A DNA stretch of 64,000 nt, taken from the NCBI GenBank assembly GCA_050186825.1, contig JBFWYD010000020.1:76667-140666 (forward strand). The letters run 5' to 3'. The notes beneath the pieces are model-generated. The model saw only the letters and a list, made by a program, of their open reading frames with translations. It did not search any database and was not told the origin of the DNA. Both the position numbers and the translations under genes were made by a program. Numbering within the stretch: the first letter of the stretch is position 1; each line of letters opens with the position of its first letter. This stretch comes from NORP233 sp050186825. GTDB lineage: Bacteria; Planctomycetota; J058. Of this stretch, positions 30,733 through 40,713 are shown piece by piece.

Positions 30733-33700
30733 ATGCGATCGAGCTCCCCCCGCCTGTTCCTCGCGGCCGCCCTCCTCGGGCTCGCCGCGCCCGCCACGGC
30801 CCAGGAGAGCGGCCCAGATCCGCAGAGCGCCTCGCTCGGGACCGTGGCCGACCGCGAGGGCTGCGCCTCGCTCCGCCGCGCCAGCGAGGAGCGCTGGGAG
30901 CTGGCCAGCGAGCGGCAAGGCCTCGAGCCCGGCGACTGGGTCAAGGTCGCCACCCGCGGCCCGAACGCGCTCAGGCTCAAGTTCGGCCGCGGCGAGCTGC
31001 TGCTCGGGCCGGGGGCGCTGGTCGAGCTCGTGCGCGCCACCGAGCTGCGCGTGCTCGCAGGCGAGGTCAAGGTCGCGCCCGCCAAGGGCGAGCGCTGGCG
31101 CGTGCACGCGCCGCAGGAGGGCTCGCTCTCGCTCGAGGCCCGCAGCGTCGTGCGCGCCGACCGCAACGGCCTCCACCCGCTCGCGCAGGACCCCAAGTGG
31201 CTGAGCGGCTACGAGGAGCACCGCTCCACCGAGGCCATGGGCTCGCTCCTGGCCAAGGTCGATGGCCGCGACGTGAGCCTGTCCATGGGCTACCACAAGG
31301 TCACCGTCGACATCCGCGACCAGATCGCCCGGACCGTGGTCGAGGAGAGCTTCGTCAACCACACCAGCCACGTGCTGGAGGGCGTCTTCTACTTCCCGCT
31401 CCCCGCCGACGCCTCGATCTCGGGCTTCGGGATGTGGATCGGCTCTGAGCTGGTCCACGGCGAGATCGTCGAGAAGCAGCGGGCGCGCGCGATCTACGAG
31501 ACGATCCTGCGCGAGAAGCGCGACCCTGGCCTGCTCGAGTGGGCCGGCGGCAACGTGTTCAAGGCCCGCGTCTACCCGATCGCCGGCGAGAAGCGGATCC
31601 GCATCAGCTACACCCAGGTCCTGCCCAAGGAGGGCGCCGGCTACCGCTACCACTACGCGCTCGAGAGCGAGCTCCTGCGCGCGCACCCGCTCCGCCAGCT
31701 CGAGCTCCAGGTCACCCTCAGCTCGACCGAGGGGCTGAAGGCCGTCTCCTGCCCGAGCCACCCCGGCCGGCTGCGGACCACCGAGCACTCCGCCTCCTTC
31801 GAGTTCTCCGCGAGCGAGTTCACCCCCGAGCGTGACTTCGAGCTGCGCGTCGAGACCCCGGCCGCGGGCGCGGCCGGGCGCGTGACCCTCGCGCCCCACC
31901 AGCGCGGCGACGACGGCTACTTCCTGTGCCTGGTCGATCCGCCGGCGGCCAGCAGCCAGGCCAGCCCGGCCGCGGCGCCCCTCGACGTGATCGTCGTCGC
32001 CGACACCTCGGCCAGCGTCGCGGGCCCCGCCCGCGAGAACCAGGTCCGCTTCATCGAGGCGCTCCTGAGCGGGCTCGGGGCCAAGGACCGCTTCAACCTG
32101 CTCACCGCCGACAGCGAGGTGCGCTGGCTCTACGACCAGGCCCACGCCTGCTCCCCGGTCGAGGTCGAGGCCGCGCTGGCCTTCGTCGAGGCGCGCCGCC
32201 CCCTCGGCTGGAGCGACCTGGACGCCGCCTTCCAGGCCGCCGCCCAGCGCGCCCAGCCGCGCACCCAGATCGTCTACGTGGGCGACGGCGCGGTCACCAC
32301 CGGCGACGCCGACCCGGTCGCCTTCGCCGCGCGCCTGCGCCAGGCCTACCCCGGGCGCGGCGACTTCCACGCCGTCCAGCCCGGCAGCGGCGGCGAGGCC
32401 GCCGTCCTGCGCGCCATCGCCTCCTGCGGCGGCGGCTCGCAGCGCGCGATCGGCGGCGGCACCGACCCCGCCCAGGTCGCCGCGGCCCTGCTCCAGGAGA
32501 TCGTGAGCCCCAAGCTGACCGGGCTCGAGGTCTCCTTCGGCGGCTTCGCCACCGCCGCCGTCTACCCGCGCGACCTGCCCAACCTGCCCCTCGGCACCCA
32601 GCAGGTGCTCGTCGGCCGCTTCCAGCCCCAGGGCAAGGTCCAGGGCCGGGTGCTCGTGCGCGGCCGGCTGGGCGGCCAGCCCTTCCGCGCCGAGCAGGCC
32701 GTCGCCTTCGAGACCCACCCGGGCGACGGCAACTCCTTCGTGCCCCGCCTCTGGGCGCGCCAGCACCTCGACGCGCTGCTCGAGCAGGGTCGCAACGCCG
32801 AGACCCAGCGGCGCGTGATCGCCCTCTCCGAGGACTTCCAGATCATCACGCCCTACACCTCCTTCCTCGTGCTCGAGTCCGAGGCCGATCGCGTGCGCTT
32901 CCAGGTGCAGAAGCGCTTCCGGATGCGCGACGGCGAGGAGTTCTTCGCCAAGGGCCGCGACGACGCCACCTACGAGCTCCGCCGCCAGCAGCTGCTCGCC
33001 GCCAAGAAGTGGCGCGTCGAGCTGCGCGCCAAGCTGCTGGAGCAGCTCCAGGGGCTCAACCGCGACCTGACCGACCTGCTCCGCCGGGGCAACGCGCAGG
33101 CGGTCGCGCTCAAGGACCAGGGCGCCGCGCTCCAGGTGGCCCAGGCCGAGGCGCCGCGCGGCGGCGCGGGCGGCAAGCTCGGGATGGCAAAGGCCAAGCG
33201 CGAGCTCTCCGACGCGGTCGAGGCGGACGGCTTCGCCGCCAACGAGGCCTCGGGCGGGGAGGCGCTCCCCGCCGACGCGCCCGTGACCGCCGCGCCGGCG
33301 CCCCCCGGCGAGCCGCCCATGAGCCCGCCGCCGCCGCCCGGCGCCGACAAGGAGTCCTTCGCCGAGGAGGAGGTCTACGAGCGCAAGAAGAGCGTCAGCC
33401 GGCTGCGCTCGGCCGAGGCCCTCAGCGGCCGCCTCGAGCAGGGGCGGCGGAGCAACTACGCCGGCTACGGCCCCCGCCACCAGGAGGCCGCGCGCGACCT
33501 GGCCCGCTCGGGCTTCCTCCCGCTCGCGGACGACCGCCCGCCCGAGCCCTGGAACGGCCTGCTCGCCATGTTCCCGGGCGTCCCCGACCCCCAGGACCCC
33601 GCCGCCTTCCAGCCGCTCTGGCACGAGGGCCGCGACGTGCTGCTCCTGCTCGACCGCCGGGCCTGGCTCCAGGGCCGCGACAAGACCCTCTCCGTGCGCA

Positions 33701-36700
33701 CCCACCGCGAGCGCGTCGACCTGCGCAAGCGCACGCATCCCGGCGGCGACGGCCGCGCCCTGCTCGGCAAGCAGGCCTTCGCGGTCGAGGGCGTCCACGT
33801 CGCGGGCGACGACGTCCGCTACGACTGGCTCGAGGGCCAGGAGCGCGGCGCGCTCCACGCGGTGTGGGGCCTGGGCCGCAAGCGCGCCCGCGAGGCCCAC
33901 GACCCGACCAGCTTCCCGGCCGTGCTCCCCTGGCTGCTCGCCGACGACCTGCGCACCTACGCGGGCTACAGCTCGCGCGTGACGCTCAAGCCCGGCACCC
34001 TGCCGATCTGCGGGATCCGCCTCGAGCCGCCGCTCCCGCCCGCCGGCCTGGCGCGCTACCTCTACCCGTATCGCGCCCCGGTCCTCGAGCTCAAGATCGA
34101 CGTGACCAAGAACGTCCTCCTCTCCTGCCAGTGGTGGAGCGAGGGCCGGGTGACCGCGACCGACGACTACTCCGAGTTCGTGGAGATCGGCGGCGCCTGG
34201 TTCCCGGGCAAGGTCGTGCGCACCGACGAGCGCGGCCGCGCGACCTGGACCACCACCTGGACCTACGAGGACCTGGACGAGGCCGCGGCCAAGGCCGCTC
34301 GCGCCGCCCTGGTCCCGCGCGCCCGGACCACCGTGCTCGGCAAGCTGCCCGGCCTCGACGAGGCCCGCCAGGCCGTCGAGCAGGGCAAGGCCACGCTCGA
34401 GGACCGGCTGGTCGCGCTCTCACCGCTGGTCGGCGCCCAGAAGTGGGAGGAGGCCGACGCGGCCGCGCAGGCCCTCTGGCAGACCCTGGCCGACGCCGCG
34501 AGCGTCCCCGCGCTCCAGGCCCGCTACCTGAGCCAGCGCCGGCGCAACGAGGAGCTCGAGGCGCTGCTCACGACCATGGCCAAGGCCCTGGCCCAGCCGC
34601 GCGTGGCGGACCTCGCGGCCGCCTGGGGGCTCTTGTCCTGGGCGGGCGCCCTGCACCCGGGCCAGGAGACCCTGGCCCTGCTCGACGTGCTGAAGCCCGT
34701 GTTCGCGCGGCAGCAGCGCGTCGAGCCGCTCTGGCCCTGGGAGCAGCGCGCGCTCGCGGCGCTCGCCCAGTCCGACCGGCCCGAGGAGCTGTTCCGCCGC
34801 CAGGGTGAGCTGGTCAAGGCCTATCCCTTCCAGTTCGCGGCGCACACGATCTACGCCGAGGCGCTGTTCCAGCGCGGCCAGGTGAGTGAGGCCCTGGCCC
34901 ACCTCCGCGACGCCCTGGCCAAGCAGGGCCCCTGGGAGGAGCACGAGGCGAACGCGCTGCGCGAGGCGCTCGCCGAAGAGCTGTGGCGCGACCTCCAGTA
35001 CCCCGAGCTCGTCCAGCAGATCGACGCCTGGGACCAGGAGCAGCTCGACCCGCCGCTCGGCGCGCACCACTACAACCGCGTGCTCAGCGCCCTGGTGATG
35101 CTCGACCGCGCCGCCGAGGCCGAGCAGCGCGCGGCGAAGTGGTTCGAGGACGCCGTCAAGAGCCTGGGCCCGCGCGGCCCCGAGTGGAGCGGGCCGCTCC
35201 TCGCCGAGCGCGCCGCCTGGCAGCGCCTGCACGGCGCGGTCAGCCACCTCCTCGGCGACGCCCAGGGCTACTACCCGCAGTGGATCGTCCCGGAGCACGC
35301 GGCCCAGCTCGCCAAGCTGGCCGAGCGGCTCGCGGAGGGGGTCAGCGGCGCGCCGAGCTTCGTGGACCCCGACGCGATCGTGCAGCAGATCCTCTGGCAC
35401 TGGCGCTTCCGCCAGACCGACGCCAGCCGCCCGCTGATCGACGCGCTCTACGCGCGCCTGGAGCAGGGCGCCGAGTCGCTGCCGCTCTCGCGCCTGGTCC
35501 GCCTCACCGAGTGGATCGGCGGGATCGGGCATCGCCCGGCCGACGACGCCCACGGCTGGAAGCAGCTCTGGGAGCGGATCTACACCCGCTGGACCAAGAC
35601 CGAGGACGAGGGCCAGGCCGCGGCGCTGGCCGAGCTGATCGCCCGCTACGGCGAGCGCGAGCTGAACCTGAAGCGCCTGCGCCGCCAGCTGGCCGCCGCC
35701 CAGGAGCCCGCGCAGAAGCGCGACCTGACCCGCCAGCTCTTCGACCTGCTCCGCACCGGCCCCTGGAGTGAGGACGCCGAGCGCGAGGTCCTGGCGCTCT
35801 ACCAGGCGCTGGCCCCGCTCGCGGCCGAGACCGGCGAGGCCCACGAGGTCGCGCTCAACGACTGGATCGCGCTGCTCGAGGACCTCGACACCTGGCTGGC
35901 CGAGGCCCGCGCCGACGCCGCCCTGGCCGCGCTCCCCGAGCACAACCTGCTCGACCGGCGCCAGCTCAAGGAGCGGCGCGAGGGGCTCCTGCGCGAGGCG
36001 CGGACCGCCCTGCGCAAGGCCCTGGTCCAGCGCGGCCAGAGCTGGGCCGAGCCGCTCCGCCCGTGGCTCGCGCTCGAGGCCCTCTGGCTGGGGGCCAAGC
36101 TCGGGGCCGCGCCGCTGCCCCTGGTCAAGGAGGCCCGCGGCCTGCTGAAGCAGGCGATCGACGCGGCCACCGCCTCGCGCGACTCGCGCGCCCGCGACCT
36201 GCGCTGGCGCGTCGTCGCCTCGCGCGCGGTGGCCACCCAGATCGTGCTCCTCGCCGACGGGACCAGCCCGGAGCTCGTCGCCGAGCGCGCCCCGCTGATC
36301 GCGCTGATCGAGCAGGCGCTGGGCAAGGACAACGCGCTCCTCGACTGGCGCCAGATCGACTACTCGCTCCTGCTCGCCACCAACGAGCTGGACGCGCTGC
36401 GCGCGCGCCTGGCCAAGTGGTTCGGCGAGGGCGCCGAGGTCGCGCAGCGGCGCTGGGGCCGGGCCCTGGCCTTCCTGTTCGCCGAGCGCGGTGAGCTGAA
36501 GGAGTCGGTCGCGGTGCTCGAGAAGCTCGGCGCCGAGCTGAGCCACGCGGAGTGGCGGCGGGTGGCCGACCTCTACGCCTGCCTCGACCGGCGCGAGGAC
36601 GTCGAGCGGGCCAAGCTCCAGAGCTGGCGCCAGCTCGACGAGTGGGCCCTGAACAACGGGCTGAGCAACGACTTCTACCGGCGCTACCAGCGCCGCGGGA

Positions 36701-39453
36701 ACCGCGTGCCCGAGGAGCTCGACGCCGAGGTGCCGGTGCGCTTCGTGGCGCTCCTGACCAAGGCCCGGAACCCGGCCCAGCACGTGTGGCTGCTCCGCCA
36801 GTACTACGCGGGCCTGCGCGACTTCCGCCTGCTCCGCTGCGTGCCCGAGGCCGCGCTCGGGATGAGCTCGCAGGGGATCTACCCGCTGCTGGGCTCCTTC
36901 AAGCACGTGGTCGATCTGCTCCAGGAGGAGGCGACCCTCGACCAGCTGCGCAAGCACCTCGACTCGCTGGCGGCGCGGGCCAAGACCCCGCTCGACCGCC
37001 GCGCGCTCGACCTGCTCCTGTTCTCGACCGAGCGGCGCGCCGCCGAGCAGTCGCACGGCGCGGGCCCCCACGCCGACGCGGCGCTGGCCGCGCTCCAGCG
37101 CGCCTTCCAGGCGGCCTCCTGGGAGGAGGGCGAGCAGGTCCGCTACGCCGGGTTCCTGGTCGAGCAAGGGCGGATGGGCCCGGCCGGCCTGGCGCGCGAG
37201 CAGGTCCGCCAGCTGCGCGCGCTGCTCGCCGGCGCGAAGGTCGCGAGCGAGGAGCACCTGGCGCTCTCGGTCCAGCTCGCGCAGGTGCTCTGGACCTACT
37301 CGCAGCACGACGAGGCGATCCAGACCATCGAGGCCGGGCTCCGCGCCCAGCGCGGGCCGGACGGGGTCCTGTCGGCCAGCGCCCGCGGCGCCTTCGACCA
37401 GTACGTGGGCTACCTCGAGGGCGTGCGCGCCTGGCGGCGCGGCGAGGAGGTGCTCCAGGCCGAGCTGAAGCTGGGCGGCGCGCCCCAGGTCACGGCGCGG
37501 CTCGAGCAGCGCCTCGACCAGCTCTACCTGAACGCGCTGCGGCTGGGCGGCGAGGTCTCGCTCGGGACCGAGGCCAAGCTCTACCAGGCCCTGCTCGTGC
37601 GCTGCCAGCGGCGCGCGCGCGAGGCGCGCGACGAGCACCAGGCCTACGCGGCGGTGAACGCGAGCTGCCAGCTGATCGAGATCCGCGCCCAGCACCGGAA
37701 CGGCCGCTCGCTCCGTCCGCGCGAGCGCGGGGCCGCCGTGCGCGAGGTGGCGGACGACCTGACCCGCCTGGCCTTCAACGAGCTGCCGCGGGTGCTCGAC
37801 CGCTTCCGCTACCGCAACGGCCAGAACATGGTCTCGCGGGTCACGAACAGCCTCGAGAACCTGATCGGCGGCCTGACCACGGTCGAGTTCCTGGTCGCGC
37901 GGGCCGAGTCCGAGCCGAGCTGGCTGCGCCTCTGCGGCTGGGACTTCTGGAGCCAGCACGGCTGGCGCTTCGCCTACGCCCGCGAGAAGGCGGGGGACCT
38001 GAGCGGCCGGCTGCGCGCCCGGGCGCTCGCGATCGTGCTCGCGGCCCTGCGCGAGGACCTGCGCGAGGGGCGCGCCCGCAACCGCGCGATCTACGACCGG
38101 CGCAACAGCCACCACTGGCAGAGCGCCCAGGGCGAGTTCCTCACGACCGCGCGCGAGGTGCTGGCCAAGGACGGCGACGCGGAGCCCGTGCTGCTGCGCG
38201 TGGCGGACTACCTCTACCACGGGCTCGGTGAGCCCGCGGCCGCGATCGCGGCCCTGGCGGAGCGCCACGCGGCCGGGCGGCTGGGGCGCGGCGGGCGCCG
38301 CACGCTCGTGGTCTACCTGCGCGAGCAGCGCCGGCACCAGGACGCGATCCACTTGCTGCAGGGCCTGATCGCGGAGCGGCCGGACGAGCTCCAGGAGCGC
38401 CTGTGGCTGGTCGAGTCGGCCTACCACGCGCACCAGGCGGAGCTCTCCGAGCAGACGCTGGTGGCCACGCTGAAGCTGCTCAAGGAGCAGCAGCGCTGGC
38501 ACGAGGGCGAGGTGGCCATGGTCGCGCGCACCTGCGTGGAGACCCGCCGTAGCAAGCAGGCGGCCGAGCTCTGGGAGGAGGCGATCCAGCTCCACACCCG
38601 CGGGCGCGCCAACCGCGGCGTGGGCGACGGCACGCTGGGCGAGTACTACCGCCAGCTCGCCAGCGCGCGCGCGCAGCTCGGCGACACGATCGGCGCGGTG
38701 GACGCGGCGGCGGGGGCCGTGGTGGTGTGGGCGAACCACCGCCACCAGCGCGGCCTGGCGCTCCAGCGCCTGAACGAGGTGCTCAAGGCGGCGGAGGTGC
38801 TCGAGGACTACGTGGCGCACCTCGACCAGGAGGTGGCCAAGACCGGCCTCGAGAACCCGCTCCTGCGCCGCGCGATCGCAGAGGTCTACATGGAGCGGCG
38901 CAAGTTCGAGCAGGCCGCGCGCCAGCTCGAGCTCTCGGTCGAGGGTCAGCCCAACGACCAGGACAGCCAGCGGCTCCTGATCCAGGCCTACGACGCGCTC
39001 GGCCGCCCCGACCGCGCCGCGGAGCAGCTCCTGGCCCTGGCCCGGATCCAGGGCCACGACCCGAAGCTCTACGTCGAGCTCGGCGACCGCTACGCCCGCG
39101 CCAACCAGCCGGCCGAGGCCGAGCGCGCGTATACGACCCTGGTCGAGATGCAGCCCAACGAGGCCGCGGCCCAGCAGGCCCTGGCCGAGGTCCGCGAGCG
39201 CCAGGGCAAGCTCGAGGACGCCGCGGTCCACTGGCGCCAGGTGATCCGCGTGCGCACCGACGAGCCTGGGGGCCTGCTCGGCCTGTGCCGCCTCTACCTG
39301 CGGATGGGCAAGCACCGTGAGGCGGCTCGGTGCCTGAGCGAGCTGCGCAAGAAGGAGTGGCCGGACCGCTTCGACAAGGAGGTCCACCGCGCGGTCCAGG
39401 AGCTGGAGCGGCTGATCAAGCCGGAGCAGCCGGAGACCGGCAAGGACTTTTGA
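30733..39453 (+). CDS. giant secreted FecR/VIT/VWA/TPR protein
   Basis: 2,906 residues from ATG 30733. Signal peptide residues 1-24 (LFLAAALLGLAAPATAQ). Then a FecR-like beta domain at about 40-150 (EPGDWVKVATRGPNALRLKF), a VIT domain at about 160-330 (VRDQIARTVV-like IRDQIARTVVEESFVNHTSH, FYFPLPADASISGF), and a VWA domain from about 415 with DTSAS as MIDAS and VGDGAVTTGDAD as a later acidic loop. A Pro-rich linker lies at about 850-880. A beta-rich domain at about 900-1200 precedes roughly 1,700 residues of TPR-like helices, ending in a regular TPR set (LYVELGDRYARANQPAEAER). The MIDAS threonine is not obvious. Such proteins are probably periplasmic or surface scaffolds. Transcribed alone; a 20-bp inverted repeat follows. 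Confidence 0.9.
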   Translation: MRSSSPRLFLAAALLGLAAPATAQESGPDPQSASLGTVADREGCASLRRASEERWELASERQGLEPGDWVKVATRGPNALRLKFGRGELLLGPGALVELVRATELRVLAGEVKVAPAKGERWRVHAPQEGSLSLEARSVVRADRNGLHPLAQDPKWLSGYEEHRSTEAMGSLLAKVDGRDVSLSMGYHKVTVDIRDQIARTVVEESFVNHTSHVLEGVFYFPLPADASISGFGMWIGSELVHGEIVEKQRARAIYETILREKRDPGLLEWAGGNVFKARVYPIAGEKRIRISYTQVLPKEGAGYRYHYALESELLRAHPLRQLELQVTLSSTEGLKAVSCPSHPGRLRTTEHSASFEFSASEFTPERDFELRVETPAAGAAGRVTLAPHQRGDDGYFLCLVDPPAASSQASPAAAPLDVIVVADTSASVAGPARENQVRFIEALLSGLGAKDRFNLLTADSEVRWLYDQAHACSPVEVEAALAFVEARRPLGWSDLDAAFQAAAQRAQPRTQIVYVGDGAVTTGDADPVAFAARLRQAYPGRGDFHAVQPGSGGEAAVLRAIASCGGGSQRAIGGGTDPAQVAAALLQEIVSPKLTGLEVSFGGFATAAVYPRDLPNLPLGTQQVLVGRFQPQGKVQGRVLVRGRLGGQPFRAEQAVAFETHPGDGNSFVPRLWARQHLDALLEQGRNAETQRRVIALSEDFQIITPYTSFLVLESEADRVRFQVQKRFRMRDGEEFFAKGRDDATYELRRQQLLAAKKWRVELRAKLLEQLQGLNRDLTDLLRRGNAQAVALKDQGAALQVAQAEAPRGGAGGKLGMAKAKRELSDAVEADGFAANEASGGEALPADAPVTAAPAPPGEPPMSPPPPPGADKESFAEEEVYERKKSVSRLRSAEALSGRLEQGRRSNYAGYGPRHQEAARDLARSGFLPLADDRPPEPWNGLLAMFPGVPDPQDPAAFQPLWHEGRDVLLLLDRRAWLQGRDKTLSVRTHRERVDLRKRTHPGGDGRALLGKQAFAVEGVHVAGDDVRYDWLEGQERGALHAVWGLGRKRAREAHDPTSFPAVLPWLLADDLRTYAGYSSRVTLKPGTLPICGIRLEPPLPPAGLARYLYPYRAPVLELKIDVTKNVLLSCQWWSEGRVTATDDYSEFVEIGGAWFPGKVVRTDERGRATWTTTWTYEDLDEAAAKAARAALVPRARTTVLGKLPGLDEARQAVEQGKATLEDRLVALSPLVGAQKWEEADAAAQALWQTLADAASVPALQARYLSQRRRNEELEALLTTMAKALAQPRVADLAAAWGLLSWAGALHPGQETLALLDVLKPVFARQQRVEPLWPWEQRALAALAQSDRPEELFRRQGELVKAYPFQFAAHTIYAEALFQRGQVSEALAHLRDALAKQGPWEEHEANALREALAEELWRDLQYPELVQQIDAWDQEQLDPPLGAHHYNRVLSALVMLDRAAEAEQRAAKWFEDAVKSLGPRGPEWSGPLLAERAAWQRLHGAVSHLLGDAQGYYPQWIVPEHAAQLAKLAERLAEGVSGAPSFVDPDAIVQQILWHWRFRQTDASRPLIDALYARLEQGAESLPLSRLVRLTEWIGGIGHRPADDAHGWKQLWERIYTRWTKTEDEGQAAALAELIARYGERELNLKRLRRQLAAAQEPAQKRDLTRQLFDLLRTGPWSEDAEREVLALYQALAPLAAETGEAHEVALNDWIALLEDLDTWLAEARADAALAALPEHNLLDRRQLKERREGLLREARTALRKALVQRGQSWAEPLRPWLALEALWLGAKLGAAPLPLVKEARGLLKQAIDAATASRDSRARDLRWRVVASRAVATQIVLLADGTSPELVAERAPLIALIEQALGKDNALLDWRQIDYSLLLATNELDALRARLAKWFGEGAEVAQRRWGRALAFLFAERGELKESVAVLEKLGAELSHAEWRRVADLYACLDRREDVERAKLQSWRQLDEWALNNGLSNDFYRRYQRRGNRVPEELDAEVPVRFVALLTKARNPAQHVWLLRQYYAGLRDFRLLRCVPEAALGMSSQGIYPLLGSFKHVVDLLQEEATLDQLRKHLDSLAARAKTPLDRRALDLLLFSTERRAAEQSHGAGPHADAALAALQRAFQAASWEEGEQVRYAGFLVEQGRMGPAGLAREQVRQLRALLAGAKVASEEHLALSVQLAQVLWTYSQHDEAIQTIEAGLRAQRGPDGVLSASARGAFDQYVGYLEGVRAWRRGEEVLQAELKLGGAPQVTARLEQRLDQLYLNALRLGGEVSLGTEAKLYQALLVRCQRRAREARDEHQAYAAVNASCQLIEIRAQHRNGRSLRPRERGAAVREVADDLTRLAFNELPRVLDRFRYRNGQNMVSRVTNSLENLIGGLTTVEFLVARAESEPSWLRLCGWDFWSQHGWRFAYAREKAGDLSGRLRARALAIVLAALREDLREGRARNRAIYDRRNSHHWQSAQGEFLTTAREVLAKDGDAEPVLLRVADYLYHGLGEPAAAIAALAERHAAGRLGRGGRRTLVVYLREQRRHQDAIHLLQGLIAERPDELQERLWLVESAYHAHQAELSEQTLVATLKLLKEQQRWHEGEVAMVARTCVETRRSKQAAELWEEAIQLHTRGRANRGVGDGTLGEYYRQLASARAQLGDTIGAVDAAAGAVVVWANHRHQRGLALQRLNEVLKAAEVLEDYVAHLDQEVAKTGLENPLLRRAIAEVYMERRKFEQAARQLELSVEGQPNDQDSQRLLIQAYDALGRPDRAAEQLLALARIQGHDPKLYVELGDRYARANQPAEAERAYTTLVEMQPNEAAAQQALAEVRERQGKLEDAAVHWRQVIRVRTDEPGGLLGLCRLYLRMGKHREAARCLSELRKKEWPDRFDKEVHRAVQELERLIKPEQPETGKDF

Positions 39454-39461
39454 CGAAAGGA

Positions 39462-39538
39462 CACGATTTCACGATCTCGAGGAGCGCGTCGGACATGGTC
39501 AGGAGGTCCACGGCGGGGCTCGAGATCGCGAAATCGTG
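39462..39538. terminator. 20-bp inverted repeat after the giant gene
   Basis: Arms 39462-39481 (CACGATTTCACGATCTCGAG) and 39519-39538 are reverse complements except for one position, separated by 37 nt. It starts 8 bp after the stop codon. No T-run follows. Likely a 3' hairpin, comparable in geometry to those at 1823-1907 and 48828-48908. Confidence 0.5.
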
Positions 39539-39684
39539 ACCTGCCCGAGCTCCGCGAGCTGGGTTGTCGGGCTGCGGGGCGCCTCGCGCCTGGGAGCGCG
39601 AGTGCGCGCAGCCTCGAGCCCAACGTCGCCGCGCTCGCCGCGGAGACGCCCCGAGCAGGCTGGGCGCTGGGGGAGCTGAAGCCC

Positions 39685-40179
39685 GTGCTCGCCGAGACCC
39701 GGCTGAGGCTCCGAGCGGCGCTGGGCACGGGCCGCGCGATGTGCGCGAGGGCGCTTGGGAGGATGCACCCGGACGGCGAAGACCGCCGCGCGCTGGCGGC
39801 GCTGCTCCGTGAGCCGCTCGAGGTCTGCTCCGAGGCCGCGCTAGCCCTGGCGCTCGTGGCTCCATCCGGGGTGAGCTCCGCGTCGGAGGAGCTCGTGGCG
39901 GCCCTGCCCGTGGTGCCGCCCGAGGCCCGGGGCGCCGTCTGCGACGCGATCCTGACCCTGACCCGACGTGGCGCGCGCCTCGACTCCGAGGAGCTGGCGC
40001 TGGTCGCCCCTCTCCTCGCCGATGCGGACCCCCTGGCGCGCCTCGGCGCCGTGCGCTGCCTCGCGGGGGTCACCGACCCGGCGCTGCGCGAGCAGGTCGA
40101 GCGCCTCCGCGACGACCCGGATGCCTCCGTCCGCCGCGCCGCCCGAGGGGTCACCGACCGCTGGCTCGACGAGGACTGA
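39685..40179 (+). CDS. HEAT-like repeat protein, possibly 5'-truncated
   Basis: 164 residues from GTG 39685. Helical, Ala/Leu-rich, with repeated two-helix units: DRRALAALLREPLEVCSEAA, PLLADADPLARLGAVRCLAG and a final DPDASVRRAARGVTDRW, the typical D-P-x-x-x-V-R-x-x-A of HEAT/PBS-lyase repeats. Such proteins serve as binding scaffolds. The frame is open back to 39454 without an earlier start codon, and the residues encoded there are not protein-like near the inverted repeat, so the present start may be secondary after loss of a 5' part. Function unknown. Confidence 0.6.
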   Translation: MLAETRLRLRAALGTGRAMCARALGRMHPDGEDRRALAALLREPLEVCSEAALALALVAPSGVSSASEELVAALPVVPPEARGAVCDAILTLTRRGARLDSEELALVAPLLADADPLARLGAVRCLAGVTDPALREQVERLRDDPDASVRRAARGVTDRWLDED

Positions 40180-40224
40180 CGAGGGCTTGACCGGGCCTGA
40201 CAGCCCCGGCGCTACACCTGGGGC

Positions 40225-40713
40225 ATGAACCCACTCGAGCTCTGGCGGCAGAGGAACCTGAAGGTCTGGAAGGCCGCGCGTCGGGCCGTGGGGCTCCAGG
40301 TCACGCTCGTGGATCGGGCGCCGGGCCTGGCCGAGGCTTGGGCGCGGGCCTTCGCCGACTGCGAGTCGGTCGCGGTCCTCGAGGGCGACCTGCTCGCCCT
40401 GAGCGGCGACGCGCTGGTCAGCCCCGCGAACTCCTTCGGGGACATGAGCGGGGGGATCGACCAGGCGATCGACCAGCACTACGGCGGCGAGGCGCAGCGT
40501 CGGGTGCGGCAGGCGATCGAGCGGGAGTTCTGGGGGGAGCTGCCGGTGGGCGCGGCGCTGCTCACGCGCTACGAGACCCGGCGCTTCCCCTACCTGATCA
40601 CCGCGCCCACGATGCGCGTGCCCGGCGAGGTCCGCGGCTCGATCAACGCCTTCCTGGCACATCCGCGCCCACCCATGGACGCCCCTGCGCATCCGCCTAG
40701 CCTGCCCGCATGA
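40225..40713 (+). CDS. macro-domain protein, C-terminally truncated
   Basis: 162 residues. Macro domains bind ADP-ribose. Residues about 50-140 show the conserved VSPANSFGDMSGGIDQAID loop (N and GG for ribose binding) followed by LPVGAALLTRYETRRFPYLI and APTMRVPGEVRGSINAF. In relatives this continues for about 100 residues including a G-x-G-T-G-V-G loop; here it breaks into a Pro/His-rich tail (AHPRPPMDAPAHPP) and stops in ATGA overlap with the next gene. The tail DNA matches sequence upstream of the duplicated gene at 41610, so a duplication or insertion probably cut the gene. Phosphate-loop residues are lost, so binding is doubtful. Confidence 0.75.
   Translation: MNPLELWRQRNLKVWKAARRAVGLQVTLVDRAPGLAEAWARAFADCESVAVLEGDLLALSGDALVSPANSFGDMSGGIDQAIDQHYGGEAQRRVRQAIEREFWGELPVGAALLTRYETRRFPYLITAPTMRVPGEVRGSINAFLAHPRPPMDAPAHPPSLPA

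Noticed and set aside
34420..39387. A 1,655-codon minus-strand open frame opposite the TPR giant
   Set aside because: Antisense shadow of TPR coding sequence; no family-like motif, no start context.
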